From Dactylonectria macrodidyma (Eukaryota; Ascomycota; Sordariomycetes; Hypocreales; Nectriaceae), in NCBI GenBank assembly GCA_020744425.1, contig JAGMUV010000012.1:992001-1056000 (forward strand): a DNA stretch of 64,000 bases, given 5' to 3'. Numbering within the stretch: position 1 is the stretch's first letter; each line of letters opens with the position of its first letter. Made by a program: the position numbers and the translations under genes. The notes under the pieces are model-generated. The model was given only the letters and a program-made list of their open reading frames with translations, was not told the DNA's origin and did not search any database. Positions 31,052-40,670 of this stretch are shown piece after piece.

Positions 31052-31688
31052 ATTAAAATTGAGTTATTTTTCCTCCCTTCGCTGAACTGAATTTTTGGCG
31101 TGTCTGAACTAAGTGCAAGCCTATGCTGCAATGATAGCCTGGAGGTCAAGTAAATTTCGAACAGATGCTGAACGTATTTATACACGTTGAAGAGCGGCAG
31201 ACACTTGCCCGTTGACCGGACCCCAGGATTCGGTGTGTTGATGCGGGGTGTGGGGTTGGTTGCGTGCAAATCCGCGGGGGGCATAAACATTATTTTGGTC
31301 AGGTCATTTCCAAAATTTGAACAAGCCACAACAAAGGGGTCCCAGAATGAAAGTGGAGAAGTTGAATTCAAGTCTCATCACGCTTGTGGCGATGGTGTGA
31401 GCGGAACTGCGCTTGAGCGCTAGCGCTCATGGGCTCGTCGCGGAGTTCCAGATAGCTCCGCGAACCCTGTCTCGGCTCCATCAGTCTGTCACCAGTTTTG
31501 GGGTTAGTGCTAGAAGAGGCACTGGGAAGTTGCTGTGGTAAGATAGTGGTTCCGTTAGAGGCCTCGTCAACATGACAAACAGCTACGGTGTTAAAAGATG
31601 AGTATCCTAGGCTTCCCTTTCGAGCCATCAAGTACCCAGACTCTCAGAGCAACCCATCCTCTCCTGCGAATCCATTTCAATTTTCCCA
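31052..31688. promoter_or_regulatory. shared promoter region with clustered CreA-type motifs
   Basis: This lies between the divergent start codons of the MFS permease and the GH32 gene. Four matches to SYGGRG fall within 60 bases: CTGGGG on the minus strand at 31221-31226, GCGGGG at 31243-31248, GTGGGG at 31250-31255 and GCGGGG at 31274-31279. Clustered sites are typical of CreA-repressed carbon-use genes. Binding is inferred. Confidence 0.45.
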
Positions 31689-33572
31689 ATGGCAGGCAAT
31701 CCGGAACAAACACAGCGGTCCAGAGAGGTGCCTAAAATCCATTTTCACACGGACGGCTGGATCAACGATCCATGTGCTCCTGGTTACGACCCATGGACAG
31801 GAACATACCATCTCTTCTACCAATGTATTTTGACCTCCTTACCCCTTTGGTCAGCTTTTGGAAGCTTACATAAATTTACAGGCAACCCAGCAGGATGCGA
31901 ATGGGGAAACATGTCCTGGGGCCACGCAGTGTCGAAGGACATGCTGACCTGGTCGCCGGCATCGGTTTCGCCAGTCCTCCTTCCAGAACAAATTTACGAC
32001 TCTCAAGGAGTGTTTACCGGTTGTTGGATTCCTCCCACTGGCGACGCCCTTGACAAGACGTTGAGGATTGCTTACTCCTCTGTCAAGCACCTCCCCTTCC
32101 ATTGGAGCACACCACCATACCCACGAGACGCAGCTGGCCTAGCAATAGCGATATCCTGTGATGGAGGAATTACATGGGAAAAGTCCCCTATTAACCCAAT
32201 ATTGGCGGGAGAGCCATCTGGCTTGCAAGTCACCGGATTCCGTGACCCTTACGTGACGCAATTGCCGGCCATCAGCGAGGCTCTGGGGAAGGGTGTCACA
32301 ACTTCTTATGGGCTGATCTCTGGTGGTATCCAAGATTTAGGGCCCACAACGTTCTTATACGAGATTGACAATAATAATGTCGAAAAGTGGAAGTATCTCA
32401 GCCCTTTGGTTGGCGTACCAGCCAGGTTCCAGCCGTCAAAGTGGTGTGGCAACTATGGCGTCAACTGGGAGTGCACCAACATCGTCACGCTGCATGCAGG
32501 CTCTGAAAGTCGCAATTTTCTGATTATTGGGCCTGAGGGCGATGTTGAAAAGACCCATGTGAAGAATTTTGATCAATCCTCAGGAGTTCCCTCGCGTACT
32601 GTGAGGGCTCAGTTGTGGATGTCGGGCGACGTCACTCCGTCTGACAACGGGGCCAAGTTCCGATACGAGCATGGGGGCTACCTCGACCACGGGCCGTACT
32701 ACGCTGCGAACTCGTTCTTGGATCCCATCTCAAATCGCCGCATTGTGTACGGCTGGATCCCGGAGGAAGACATACCTTTGGAAACTGCTAAGCGGAAGGG
32801 TTGGAACGGCTCTCTTGCTATTCCGCGTGAGATCTTTCTTCTTCGGATACCGAATGCGGAGAAGGCCCTGCGCAGCAAGCTTTCAGATATATACCCATTT
32901 GAAACCAAGATTCAACTGGACGGCTCTACGACCATTTTCACTCTTGGAGTGAAGCCCATCGACGAGATGGCCCGGCTCCGAGAAGCCAGTAGCCAGGTGT
33001 TCAAGCTGGACCCCGCAGTGATGTTGCCAGACACGAGTGGTCTGGCACATCGCACATTATTTCAGACAAAGTCGGCAACTTGGGAGCTCGAGGCAACCAT
33101 TTCAATACATCCTGGGTGCGAAACTGTGGGTTTCCATCTCCGCCACAACAACGGTTTGTCGATCCGTACATCTGTTACTTTCTGTACTGTCACGGAAACC
33201 ATCATCGTCGACCGCGAGACTTCCACAACTGATTCGACAATCAACAAATGCCCAGATGCTGGGCCCTTTACTCTGCTGTTAAAAAGGGAGACCAATGAGA
33301 ACAGCGAGCTGACAATGGAGAAGCTTCGACTGCGCATTTTTTCTGACGGAGACATTCTGGAGATCTTCGCGAATGACCGCTTCGCTTTGGCTACTATGGT
33401 GTATTCGGCAAATTACACTCAGGATAGCAGTGGGATTAGTGCATTTGCAACCGGCGGTATGGGTAGTGCCGTGTTTGAAAGAGTAACTGTCTGGGATGGA
33501 CTAGATGCAAGGAATTTACCTGCCAGAGCTAATTCCCTCACCGGCCAGAGAGACCCTTTGCGTCCGTCATAG
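31689..33572 (+). CDS. GH32 beta-fructofuranosidase without signal peptide
   Basis: Exons are 31689-31824 and 31882-33572, giving 608 residues. The 57-base intron is a multiple of three and has no stop, so the unspliced frame is also open. Splicing is preferred because it restores the usual GH32 run HLFYQCNPAGCEWGNMSWGH. Catalytic motifs are WINDPC with the nucleophile Asp27, FRDPYV with Asp167 and NWECTN with acid/base Glu242. The start MAGNPEQTQRSREVPKIHF is hydrophilic, so the enzyme is probably cytosolic. It should cleave terminal fructose from sucrose or short fructans taken up by the adjacent permease. The stop is 7 bases from the stop of the convergent regulator gene. Confidence 0.9.
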   Translation: MAGNPEQTQRSREVPKIHFHTDGWINDPCAPGYDPWTGTYHLFYQCILTSLPLWSAFGSLHKFTGNPAGCEWGNMSWGHAVSKDMLTWSPASVSPVLLPEQIYDSQGVFTGCWIPPTGDALDKTLRIAYSSVKHLPFHWSTPPYPRDAAGLAIAISCDGGITWEKSPINPILAGEPSGLQVTGFRDPYVTQLPAISEALGKGVTTSYGLISGGIQDLGPTTFLYEIDNNNVEKWKYLSPLVGVPARFQPSKWCGNYGVNWECTNIVTLHAGSESRNFLIIGPEGDVEKTHVKNFDQSSGVPSRTVRAQLWMSGDVTPSDNGAKFRYEHGGYLDHGPYYAANSFLDPISNRRIVYGWIPEEDIPLETAKRKGWNGSLAIPREIFLLRIPNAEKALRSKLSDIYPFETKIQLDGSTTIFTLGVKPIDEMARLREASSQVFKLDPAVMLPDTSGLAHRTLFQTKSATWELEATISIHPGCETVGFHLRHNNGLSIRTSVTFCTVTETIIVDRETSTTDSTINKCPDAGPFTLLLKRETNENSELTMEKLRLRIFSDGDILEIFANDRFALATMVYSANYTQDSSGISAFATGGMGSAVFERVTVWDGLDARNLPARANSLTGQRDPLRPS

Positions 33573-33579
33573 ACATAGC

Positions 33580-35436
33580 TTAATCCACCTTATTTACCTC
33601 ATCAAACCAGGGCTCGATCTCTGTCAGGCGATGAGCAAGAGATCTCTCCAGCAATGACAAAGATGGGCTGGCCTCCACGATTCGCCGATCCACAGTGCCG
33701 GTAGACTTCAAGCACATGAGAAGCTGGGGCCAGTCCACTACACAACCAGCCCCAAGACAGGGTGTCCGAGCTGCTTGTATGACAGCCATAGATGTCATGA
33801 AGATGGAAGCATATAATGTCCAGCGATTGGCAATGCAAGTACGAATGCATATCAGCAGACTTGGCATCAGCTGAATGTATGCTTGGAAGAATCGCTTGCA
33901 ATGCTCAAGCACTTCGGAGGTGGCTGCACCATCTTGGATACACTGGTAGATTGCCGGCCAGTATATTGATAACTTGCAGCAATAATACTGGACACGAAGA
34001 AAGTTGCCTAGAGGTTCGACGAACATGGGGCTGTGGGCAGACGCCAAAGTATCGGCTTCGAGATTCTGAAAACGAACACATTCTGGCAAATAGCCGTACC
34101 ACTCATCGAGCTGTAGTTCCAGTTCTAACGCGATGTTCGGAGCATAGACGATTTCTCCCTGAGGTGTTCTGCGAATCGCCGTATTGCAGCGATGTAGCAT
34201 GCGCCTCATGGCGATCTCGGCGAGAAAGTACGATTGCGTTTGATCCGTTCCGGGAACGTCCGCGGATATGTTGCTAGCCGGAGTAGTCATCGAACTTTGA
34301 GGCGACCCCGTTTCGATATCAAATTGCCACGCGCGGCGGCTGTCTGGTAGCGCGACCTGGCCGTCGTGGTCCCAAATTCCGCTTCCGATCACATCGAAAT
34401 GAATACGAAGCTCACTCTCCAGGAGCAGTACTGCCCAGTAGGCTCTTTTCAAATGTTCGTAGAGTTCGCCATCGCCGTCACCTACGTATTTCAGGAGGTT
34501 CTGCACCTTGAACGAGGTAATCATGGCATAGTCGTATGCCTGGTAAGGCTTGGAAAGGCAGCAATGGTAGATGCTTAGAAGTACCAGACATTGGACACTC
34601 TCGACGCTCGTGTCGATAAGAACTGCCGGCAGGGAGGCCATGGCAGCTTCTAGGTAGAGCTCGCTGCTGTTGTCACAGGGGGATACGCCCAACTCATGGT
34701 CCTGCTGGGCGAGAATACCCAGTGCAGCAACTAGCAGGACCATGCATGTTTCGGACCCTGGTGGCAAAGGCCCCGAGATGATGCTCAGATACCGTTCTGA
34801 AAAGCGGGGGCGGAGTATCGGATACCAGACGTGGATATGTGTGGAGAAGGCAGCAAGGGCTGATAGGGCTTGTTCTCGCTGAATGAGACGCACCCTCGAT
34901 GAACCATTTACCCCGACGGGCGTGGTATTCCTCTCCAGAGTCACAAGCTCCTGAGCGAAACCGGGGCCAAGACCGAGGATGGACATCATGCACTCCGTTC
35001 CGAGCAGTTGGAAGGGTAGTTTCTCTTCGCCGGTGAACACGTGGTTCTCCGGGATGCGGTCAAGGATAAGCCCCGGGGTGACGGAAGGCAACGGGGTAGA
35101 AGGTAGGATACTGGTGATGTAGTCGAGTCGTTGGTTTATGGCAGCGAGCTCCATCTCCACTCTGGGAGCGGGCGGGTCAGCTCAGGCCATGAAGATTGGA
35201 GATGCCAGAACAATGACCTACCTGGATGTAGGGGGTTGTTCGCTCTGTTCGTAGTGGCACTTGAGGCCACGAGCGAGACAAAATCCACAGTCGGGCTTCC
35301 GACTATCACACCTGGTCCTCCTCGCCCTACAAGCACTGCATGCCTTCGTCGTCCTTGTCCTTGTCCTCCTCCGCGAAGTCCCCGACGACCGGGGCGTCGG
35401 CGGACTGTCGGGCAGATCTTGCATATCAGCTTCCAT
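33580..35436 (-). CDS. Zn2Cys6 transcription factor, likely pathway regulator
   Basis: Exons 35436-35222 and 35161-33580 give 598 residues. The N-terminal binuclear zinc cluster is ACSACRARRTRCDSRKPDC, then GFCLARGLKC (about residues 32-60). A short linker leads to a coiled element (VEMELAAINQRLDYITS) and a long fungal-specific middle region with IHVWYPILRPRFSERY, typical of inulinase/invertase-type activators such as InuR and of AmyR-like proteins. The gene is convergent with one GH32 gene and divergent from the GH172 gene, with which it shares 687 bases. The position supports control of fructan genes. The link to InuR is a family resemblance, not a proven orthology. Confidence 0.85.
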
Positions 35437-36123
35437 GGTGTAGTGTTCCAGAGCAAGTGAGAGTGAGGGAGGGAGGACAAAAAAGTCGGGCGTGCGCGTC
35501 TATCTCCCCGATCTGACTTTATGGCCTGCTGACTGGACGGCTCTTGTGTGAGGGGTTCGAGCGGGGGCATTGATCCTGCAGATCCGCGCCATGTCGCGGT
35601 GTTAGCTCTAAGTCCGCGACGTTTAGTCGCCTATGTTCTTCGACTGCAACCGGATCAATAGACCCGTCCTAGAATACGTCGGGGAATTAAACACCCATCC
35701 CGAAGCCTCACTAAGAAGCCAATCACGTTGCACCTCCTTCCAGTGATTCCGTTTCTTGATGTGCTTACCTTTACTTGCGTGGCATCTCCAGGCCATCGGA
35801 ATGCGGAGAGACATCCGACTTCGTGACCTCTTGACCTCTTGGCGGAAGAAGTTTTACACCCTCCCCACCGCCGGTGAGGGTGTCAGCATATTTTACGTTT
35901 GTGCCAACAACGGCACGAGACAACGCATTTTTGTCTCCACATGATGCAGATCGACCATCCGGTCATCATTGAACATGTCTAAGATAGCCATGTATATAAA
36001 CCTGTTTCTGAGAGTGAGCATGTGTCACTCTCTTCATTTTACAACGACTCACCTCTCCAAGACCTTGATTCAACCGGGAAAACCTTTCGTCAGTATCACC
36101 ACTGCAATACAGTCCAAAACATC
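35437..36123. promoter_or_regulatory. shared upstream region of regulator and GH172 genes
   Basis: This lies between divergent starts at 35436 (minus) and 36124 (plus). A TATA-like gtatataaac is at 35991-36000, suitably placed for the GH172 gene. An ATG at 36019 opens only a short upstream frame in another phase. Confidence 0.4.
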
Positions 36124-37506
36124 ATGAATAATTTCGGCTCCTCCCTCGGCAGCGACCTCCTCAGTAATGCTGCAAAGTTGAAAACGGCGCGCACCGGTCG
36201 CGTCTCCAGTTGGGATCAAAGCGGTCTCAACGAAGATGCCTGGGTGATCCAACCAGGGGAGACGGCTGTCCTGGCGGACCTCGAGGGACCTGGCGCCATC
36301 ACCCACCTATGGTTCGTCCAGACATGTCGCCGCATCCTCGGCCCCGGCCTCATCCCATACTCCAAGTCCGGCGTTGCCATGATGGAGGTGCACAACGCTC
36401 TTGGCCTCAACTACGAAGTTAGCGATCCGGACTACTATCGAAAAGTGCTGATTAAGATGTACTGGGATGACTCGGAGACCCCAAACGTTCTGGCCCCCAT
36501 CGGCGACTTCTTCTGCCTGGGCCACTCCATGGCAGCCAATTTCCAGTCACTTCCCTTTACAGTATCCGTGAAGCCGTCTGAGGAGAAGAAGTTCGGCGGT
36601 GCCGCGGCATTCAACTGCTACCTCCAGATGCCCTTCAACAAGCGCGCTCGCATCGAAGTCGAAAACCAGAACGATCAAGCTTACATTCAATACTTCTACA
36701 TCGACTACGAGTTGTTCCCCGAACCCCTCAGCAAGGACACCCTCTACTTCCACGCGCACTGGCGCCGCGAGAGCCCTACCAACGGTTGGGCTCCCGAGAG
36801 CATCCAGACCAATAGCTTGGAAACGCAGGTACCCAATCTCGATGGCAAAGGCAACTACGTCATCTTGGAGACGGAGGGCGCTGGTCAGTACATCGGCTGC
36901 AACCAGAGTGTTGCCCACTTCCAGGGGACTTGGTGGGGTGAAGGCGACGATATGATCTTCATCGACGACGACACATGGCCGCCTTCGATGCACGGCACTG
37001 GCGGCGAAGACTACTTTAGCCAGGGTTGGGGCATGCAGAAGAACGCCTATCCTTTCTGCGGCACCATCATCCACGAGGAAGATGTGCCAAACCATCAGGT
37101 CAGCTACCGATGGCACCTTGCCGACCCTGTCCGTTTCAGCAAGAAAATCCGCGTCACTATGGAGACGGGACATGCGAACCATCTGCGGGACGACTGGTCT
37201 ACTACAGCATACTGGTACCAGACCCTTCCTGGTCCGAAGCTCAGCATCCTGCCGATAGAGGATCGAATCCCTCGCAAGCCGGAATTCCCAGCTGGTGAGC
37301 ACCCTGCGCCACCACAGCTAGAGGCTCTCGATCCCAAGAGAAAGGCCATGGTGGAGCGGCAGAGAGATCGGATGGATGCCTTTGTGCAGGACAGGGATGC
37401 ATGGCTAGAGAGGCGGGCTCGAGACTCGCGAGAGCGTGCAAAGAAGAACATTGAACATGCTAAGGATATTCGCCGACGCTTTCTCGAAGGATTGAAGGGG
37501 CAGTAG
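36124..37506 (+). CDS. DUF2961/GH172 family enzyme (difructose dianhydride or alpha-fructoside type)
   Basis: There is a single exon of 460 residues. The start is taken at ATG 36124 (MNNFGSSLGSDLLSNA); the frame is open upstream but only with a GTG. Family features include RTGRVSSWDQSG near the start, GETAVLADLEGPGAITHLW, IGDFFCLGH, a conserved WWGEGDDMIFIDDD and HGTGGEDYFSQGWG. Glu273 (GEGDD) and Glu295 (GGEDYF) match in spacing the two catalytic glutamates reported for the bacterial founding member of GH172, which makes and breaks difructose dianhydride I. No signal peptide is seen, so it is probably intracellular. A charged helical tail (about 415-460) is extra. With two GH32 enzymes nearby, an alpha-fructoside or difructose anhydride substrate is plausible; an arabinofuranoside substrate is the main alternative. 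Confidence 0.8.
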   Translation: MNNFGSSLGSDLLSNAAKLKTARTGRVSSWDQSGLNEDAWVIQPGETAVLADLEGPGAITHLWFVQTCRRILGPGLIPYSKSGVAMMEVHNALGLNYEVSDPDYYRKVLIKMYWDDSETPNVLAPIGDFFCLGHSMAANFQSLPFTVSVKPSEEKKFGGAAAFNCYLQMPFNKRARIEVENQNDQAYIQYFYIDYELFPEPLSKDTLYFHAHWRRESPTNGWAPESIQTNSLETQVPNLDGKGNYVILETEGAGQYIGCNQSVAHFQGTWWGEGDDMIFIDDDTWPPSMHGTGGEDYFSQGWGMQKNAYPFCGTIIHEEDVPNHQVSYRWHLADPVRFSKKIRVTMETGHANHLRDDWSTTAYWYQTLPGPKLSILPIEDRIPRKPEFPAGEHPAPPQLEALDPKRKAMVERQRDRMDAFVQDRDAWLERRARDSRERAKKNIEHAKDIRRRFLEGLKGQ

Positions 37507-37751
37507 ACGAAATGAAATCAGTATTAGTGACATTTGTAGTGAGATCTAAAGAAGTTGACTGCCAGTTAACTAGCAATGAACCTCTTCTCAGTACCATCCA
37601 CGACCACTTCATGGACACCCCCACTTAATGGACCACCAAAATTTCGATCCTCCCATACAAAATCTAAATTTTGGTGCACACAAAAAAACAGATCACGTTG
37701 TCAATCAATATCGAAGTTAGTAAAGTGACTCTCCATAAAATTGATCAGAGT

Positions 37752-38147
37752 TTACTCTCTGCGTGGTTTTTTGACCTCCCGACCGCTGCGTGTGCGCTGG
37801 CAGCCTTTTGTTTCAACCCCCATCTCTTCACTTTCGTCCTCTAGCCTGACACCCACCTCAATCACCGACTCGGCCTCCTCATCCACATCCGCCTCCATTT
37901 GTGCCTCCTGTGAGTTAGAAAGAGCTTCTCCAGCCGCTAGAGCCTCCGCCAGAGCCATGAATCGTCGGTTCGGGTTCGGTACCGCCTTTCTTTTCTTCCC
38001 TCGCCGCACCTGGGCCATCTGCTCCTCGATGCCAGTAATCCGCGCATTCTGAACGGCCACCTTCATCTCTAAAGCTTCTAACCCCTTTGCGATCTTACTG
38101 TACTTCCGACTGGTCGGTCGACTTCGGTGTTTGGCCATATCTCTCAC
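37752..38147 (-). pseudogene. pogo/Fot1-like transposase C-terminal fragment
   Basis: The translated piece (YSKIAKGLEALEMKVAVQNA, then RRGKKRKAVPNPNRRFMALA, then an acidic region and RSGREVKKPR) matches the tails of the pogo copies at 1075 and 43371. The catalytic core and N-terminus are missing. An inverted repeat accaaaattt/aaattttggt at about 37636-37673 may mark its 3' end. Confidence 0.7.
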
Positions 38148-38169
38148 TTGCCGGCTCGTTTTCGGCGTA

Positions 38170-38562
38170 TCATCTGAGTGCAGTGGAGGAGGGCTCGGTG
38201 TCTTGAACTGTTCCAGCAGTTTTTCTTTGTCCGGTTGAATTTCCGGATGTGTTAGAACAAGGTATCCCGAGCTCGATAGAAACCGAGCAGTTGTCGTTAC
38301 AATCTAGGAGAGGCTCCGGAAAGGGATTCTTACTGGTAGGCATCGCCTTGCGAGCAATACGGTATTGCTTGTTGATTAGCCCAAGCCCCTTCGATGAAAT
38401 CACTGTTCGTAATTCACCCAGATAGTCTCCGCTCGACCCTAGGTATTCGCGGGCGGTAAGGACCTCATCCTGCGCGCAGGCATCCTTAATCGCAACCGCT
38501 TTCAGAGGAGAAAGACCGATGTGCTGAGTGTGGGGTAAACCCGGTCGCGTTTCCGCAAACAT
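38170..38562 (-). pseudogene. possible MULE transposase fragment
   Basis: A 130-codon frame contains KGLGLINKQYRIARKAMPTS, then CNDNCSVSIELGIPCSNTSG. The GIPCSN part resembles the SWIM-type zinc motif of fungal MULE transposases (compare GLPCSHYIYD in the MULE above). The rest is unrecognised and the match is weak. It abuts the pogo fragment, so this is probably transposon debris. Confidence 0.35.
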
Positions 38563-38754
38563 GCCATATAAGACGGTTACAGAAGCTTTGCGAAATAGAG
38601 ATAATGAAATGTTTTAGATTACACATCTGTCCAGCCAATAGACCGTGCCTGACCTTATTCTGTTCGTCCTTCTCTCTCTATTCAATAGTATAGCATCCAG
38701 CGCCCGATGAGACACTGAGAGCAGCGAACAGACATCAAGCAAAACGTCACTAGC

Positions 38755-39845
38755 TCATCCAGACCGAACCTGCGTTGAAAAATGCGGCGCTAAGCTGGGG
38801 TCTATTTGATTGGTTATGAAGTTGATGGAGTTAGGAGAACCCCGAGATTGGGAAATTTCGGGAAGACGGGAGCCCATGCCTGTGCTGCTCATCCGTCGAG
38901 TGCCATATTCCATCTGGTCGGCGGCATTATGCGAAACTTCTGGTCTTGCCCTTTGCAGAGAAACATCTTGGAAAGACCGAGCATTCGGTCCAGCTGGAGC
39001 TCCCGGGGCCCCTGGGCCGACCCGACCACCAGGCCCTTCGTCATTCCCAGGCAGACCACTCGCGTCTTGCCGCGTCCCTATAAGCTCTTTCTTATTTTGT
39101 TGCTCCATCCACAGCAGCTGAATCTGATACTCTTGCAGGGCCCGATGGCTTCCACTGCTAGCTTCAGCACCAGGAGTTCCGGACGCCATGTCACCTGAAC
39201 CCATCTCGCCGGGGTTGTAGAAAGCCTTGAGGGTGGTCCTGTCAGGAGCGTACAGCACCAGCGGGGTATCTTGGGCATGCGAGCAGCTAGCGTTCGGGAT
39301 TGGCTTGTTCTGTGGTTGTGCACCGTGTTAGCTATACGACCGAACCAGAAGGGTATTGCGAAAGACAATAGCTGTAGATGACTGACATGGTTCGCTTGAC
39401 TGCTTGCACCCTTGTCCGTTCGAGCATTGAATATGTCCCAGAAGAGGCAGAACCATTCATAGAGAAAACAGATGTCTGGCGACAGGTTGGGAACATTCGG
39501 AGCAGGAACATGCTCTGGGTGATTGGAGTCCAAACCAGGATCGATGGAGCCATGCCCTAGGTCATTACCTAGCAAGCCCCCTTTCTTCCCCAGAGAACTG
39601 TCACGGCTATGCTTCTGGACCTTGACCTTGGAGTCGCTGTTGAGAATGGCGCACGCGCAGTCCAACATACCGTAGTGGAGGAAGTAGTCGTAAATGTAAG
39701 TGTTCAGCAAGGTTCGGTTGTCGCCATTTACCTGAAGCTGTCTCGGAGCGGTCTTTGGCGCAACTGCGCAGCTATTCACCATGGGCGAGCCATCACCAAC
39801 GGAACCGTTCCTGGTGCACATGTTGGCCATATTGGCGTCGTTCAT
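38755..39845 (-). CDS. short LisH/LUFS-domain protein, SomA/Flo8-like
   Basis: Exons 39845-39387 and 39309-38755 give 337 residues. Residues about 45-75 hold a LisH motif, LLNTYIYDYFLHYGMLDCAC, of the LUFS type found in SomA, Flo8 and SSDP proteins. A second family block is LSPDICFLYEWFCLFWDIFN. Exon 2 resembles the tail of SomA (LQEYQIQLLWMEQQNKKELI, then RGSPNSINFITNQ). SomA-type proteins with PtaB control adhesion and development. The long low-complexity middle of typical SomA is missing, so this is shorter than usual and may be a divergent or truncated paralogue. A Gly/Pro run (GRVGPGAPGAPAGP) lies in exon 2. Confidence 0.75.
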
Positions 39846-40631
39846 TGTTCACAGGACGTTGCAGACGAAGCCTGCTGAGTCGGGGCAGGTGCGGGCGCGT
39901 GTATTTTAATGCAGGTCAGCTTCAACTGCAGTCGGGAGCGCAGATAAAAATTGTCAGCATGAAACAGGATAATTTTAGCAGACGCAAAAATGCGCCGGGT
40001 GCAGATTTAGCGCTAGATTGCAAGCGGTTCGGTGCAGAGCAGGGGAGAGGGCTGCATATTAGCAAGGTGGATGGTGCAATTGTGGAAATGAAGGCGGCAA
40101 AAAGCAGAGAGGAGCAAAAGAAGAGGCGTAGGTGACATTTGGATTGAATAGAAAGAAATACAAGGAACAAGAAGCCTTACACTCAACTTATAAAGTAGGA
40201 GAGGAATAACGAGTCGAATTTGCCTCCCGGCGCCGAAGCTAACAGCTGCAAGAGGGATACTGGGATACGAAAACCGTTCGACTCGAAACCCTTCTGGCAA
40301 GGGTTGAAGCGACGGCGGCCCGAGGGCTCAGAAGAAGCCTAAGTGCTCTATTCGGACGTGATGGAAGTTGCTAAGACTGATGGGAGCAGGTGGTTGTCGG
40401 ATCTGTTACGGCGCATGGTGGAAGGCTAGTGGACGGCGTGCAGGTGGTTGTGCAGGCGTCCTGGGGTCGCGCCTGCTGGGGCCAGAAGGCAGGGACTTGA
40501 CGGGGCCTGACTCGCACGTCCCGATTGGCCCTTCGACTGTCATTGAAGGTTTGGACTGACATGGCAATGCGTAGGCTTGTGCGCGCCCTCGACATTGATG
40601 GTGAAGACCGGAACGACGAAAAGATATCGCG

Positions 40632-40670
<39 letters not shown>

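Noticed and set aside
36547..37302. 251-codon minus-strand frame
   Set aside because: It is antisense to the GH172 gene and without motifs; GC-rich coding strands often leave such open frames.
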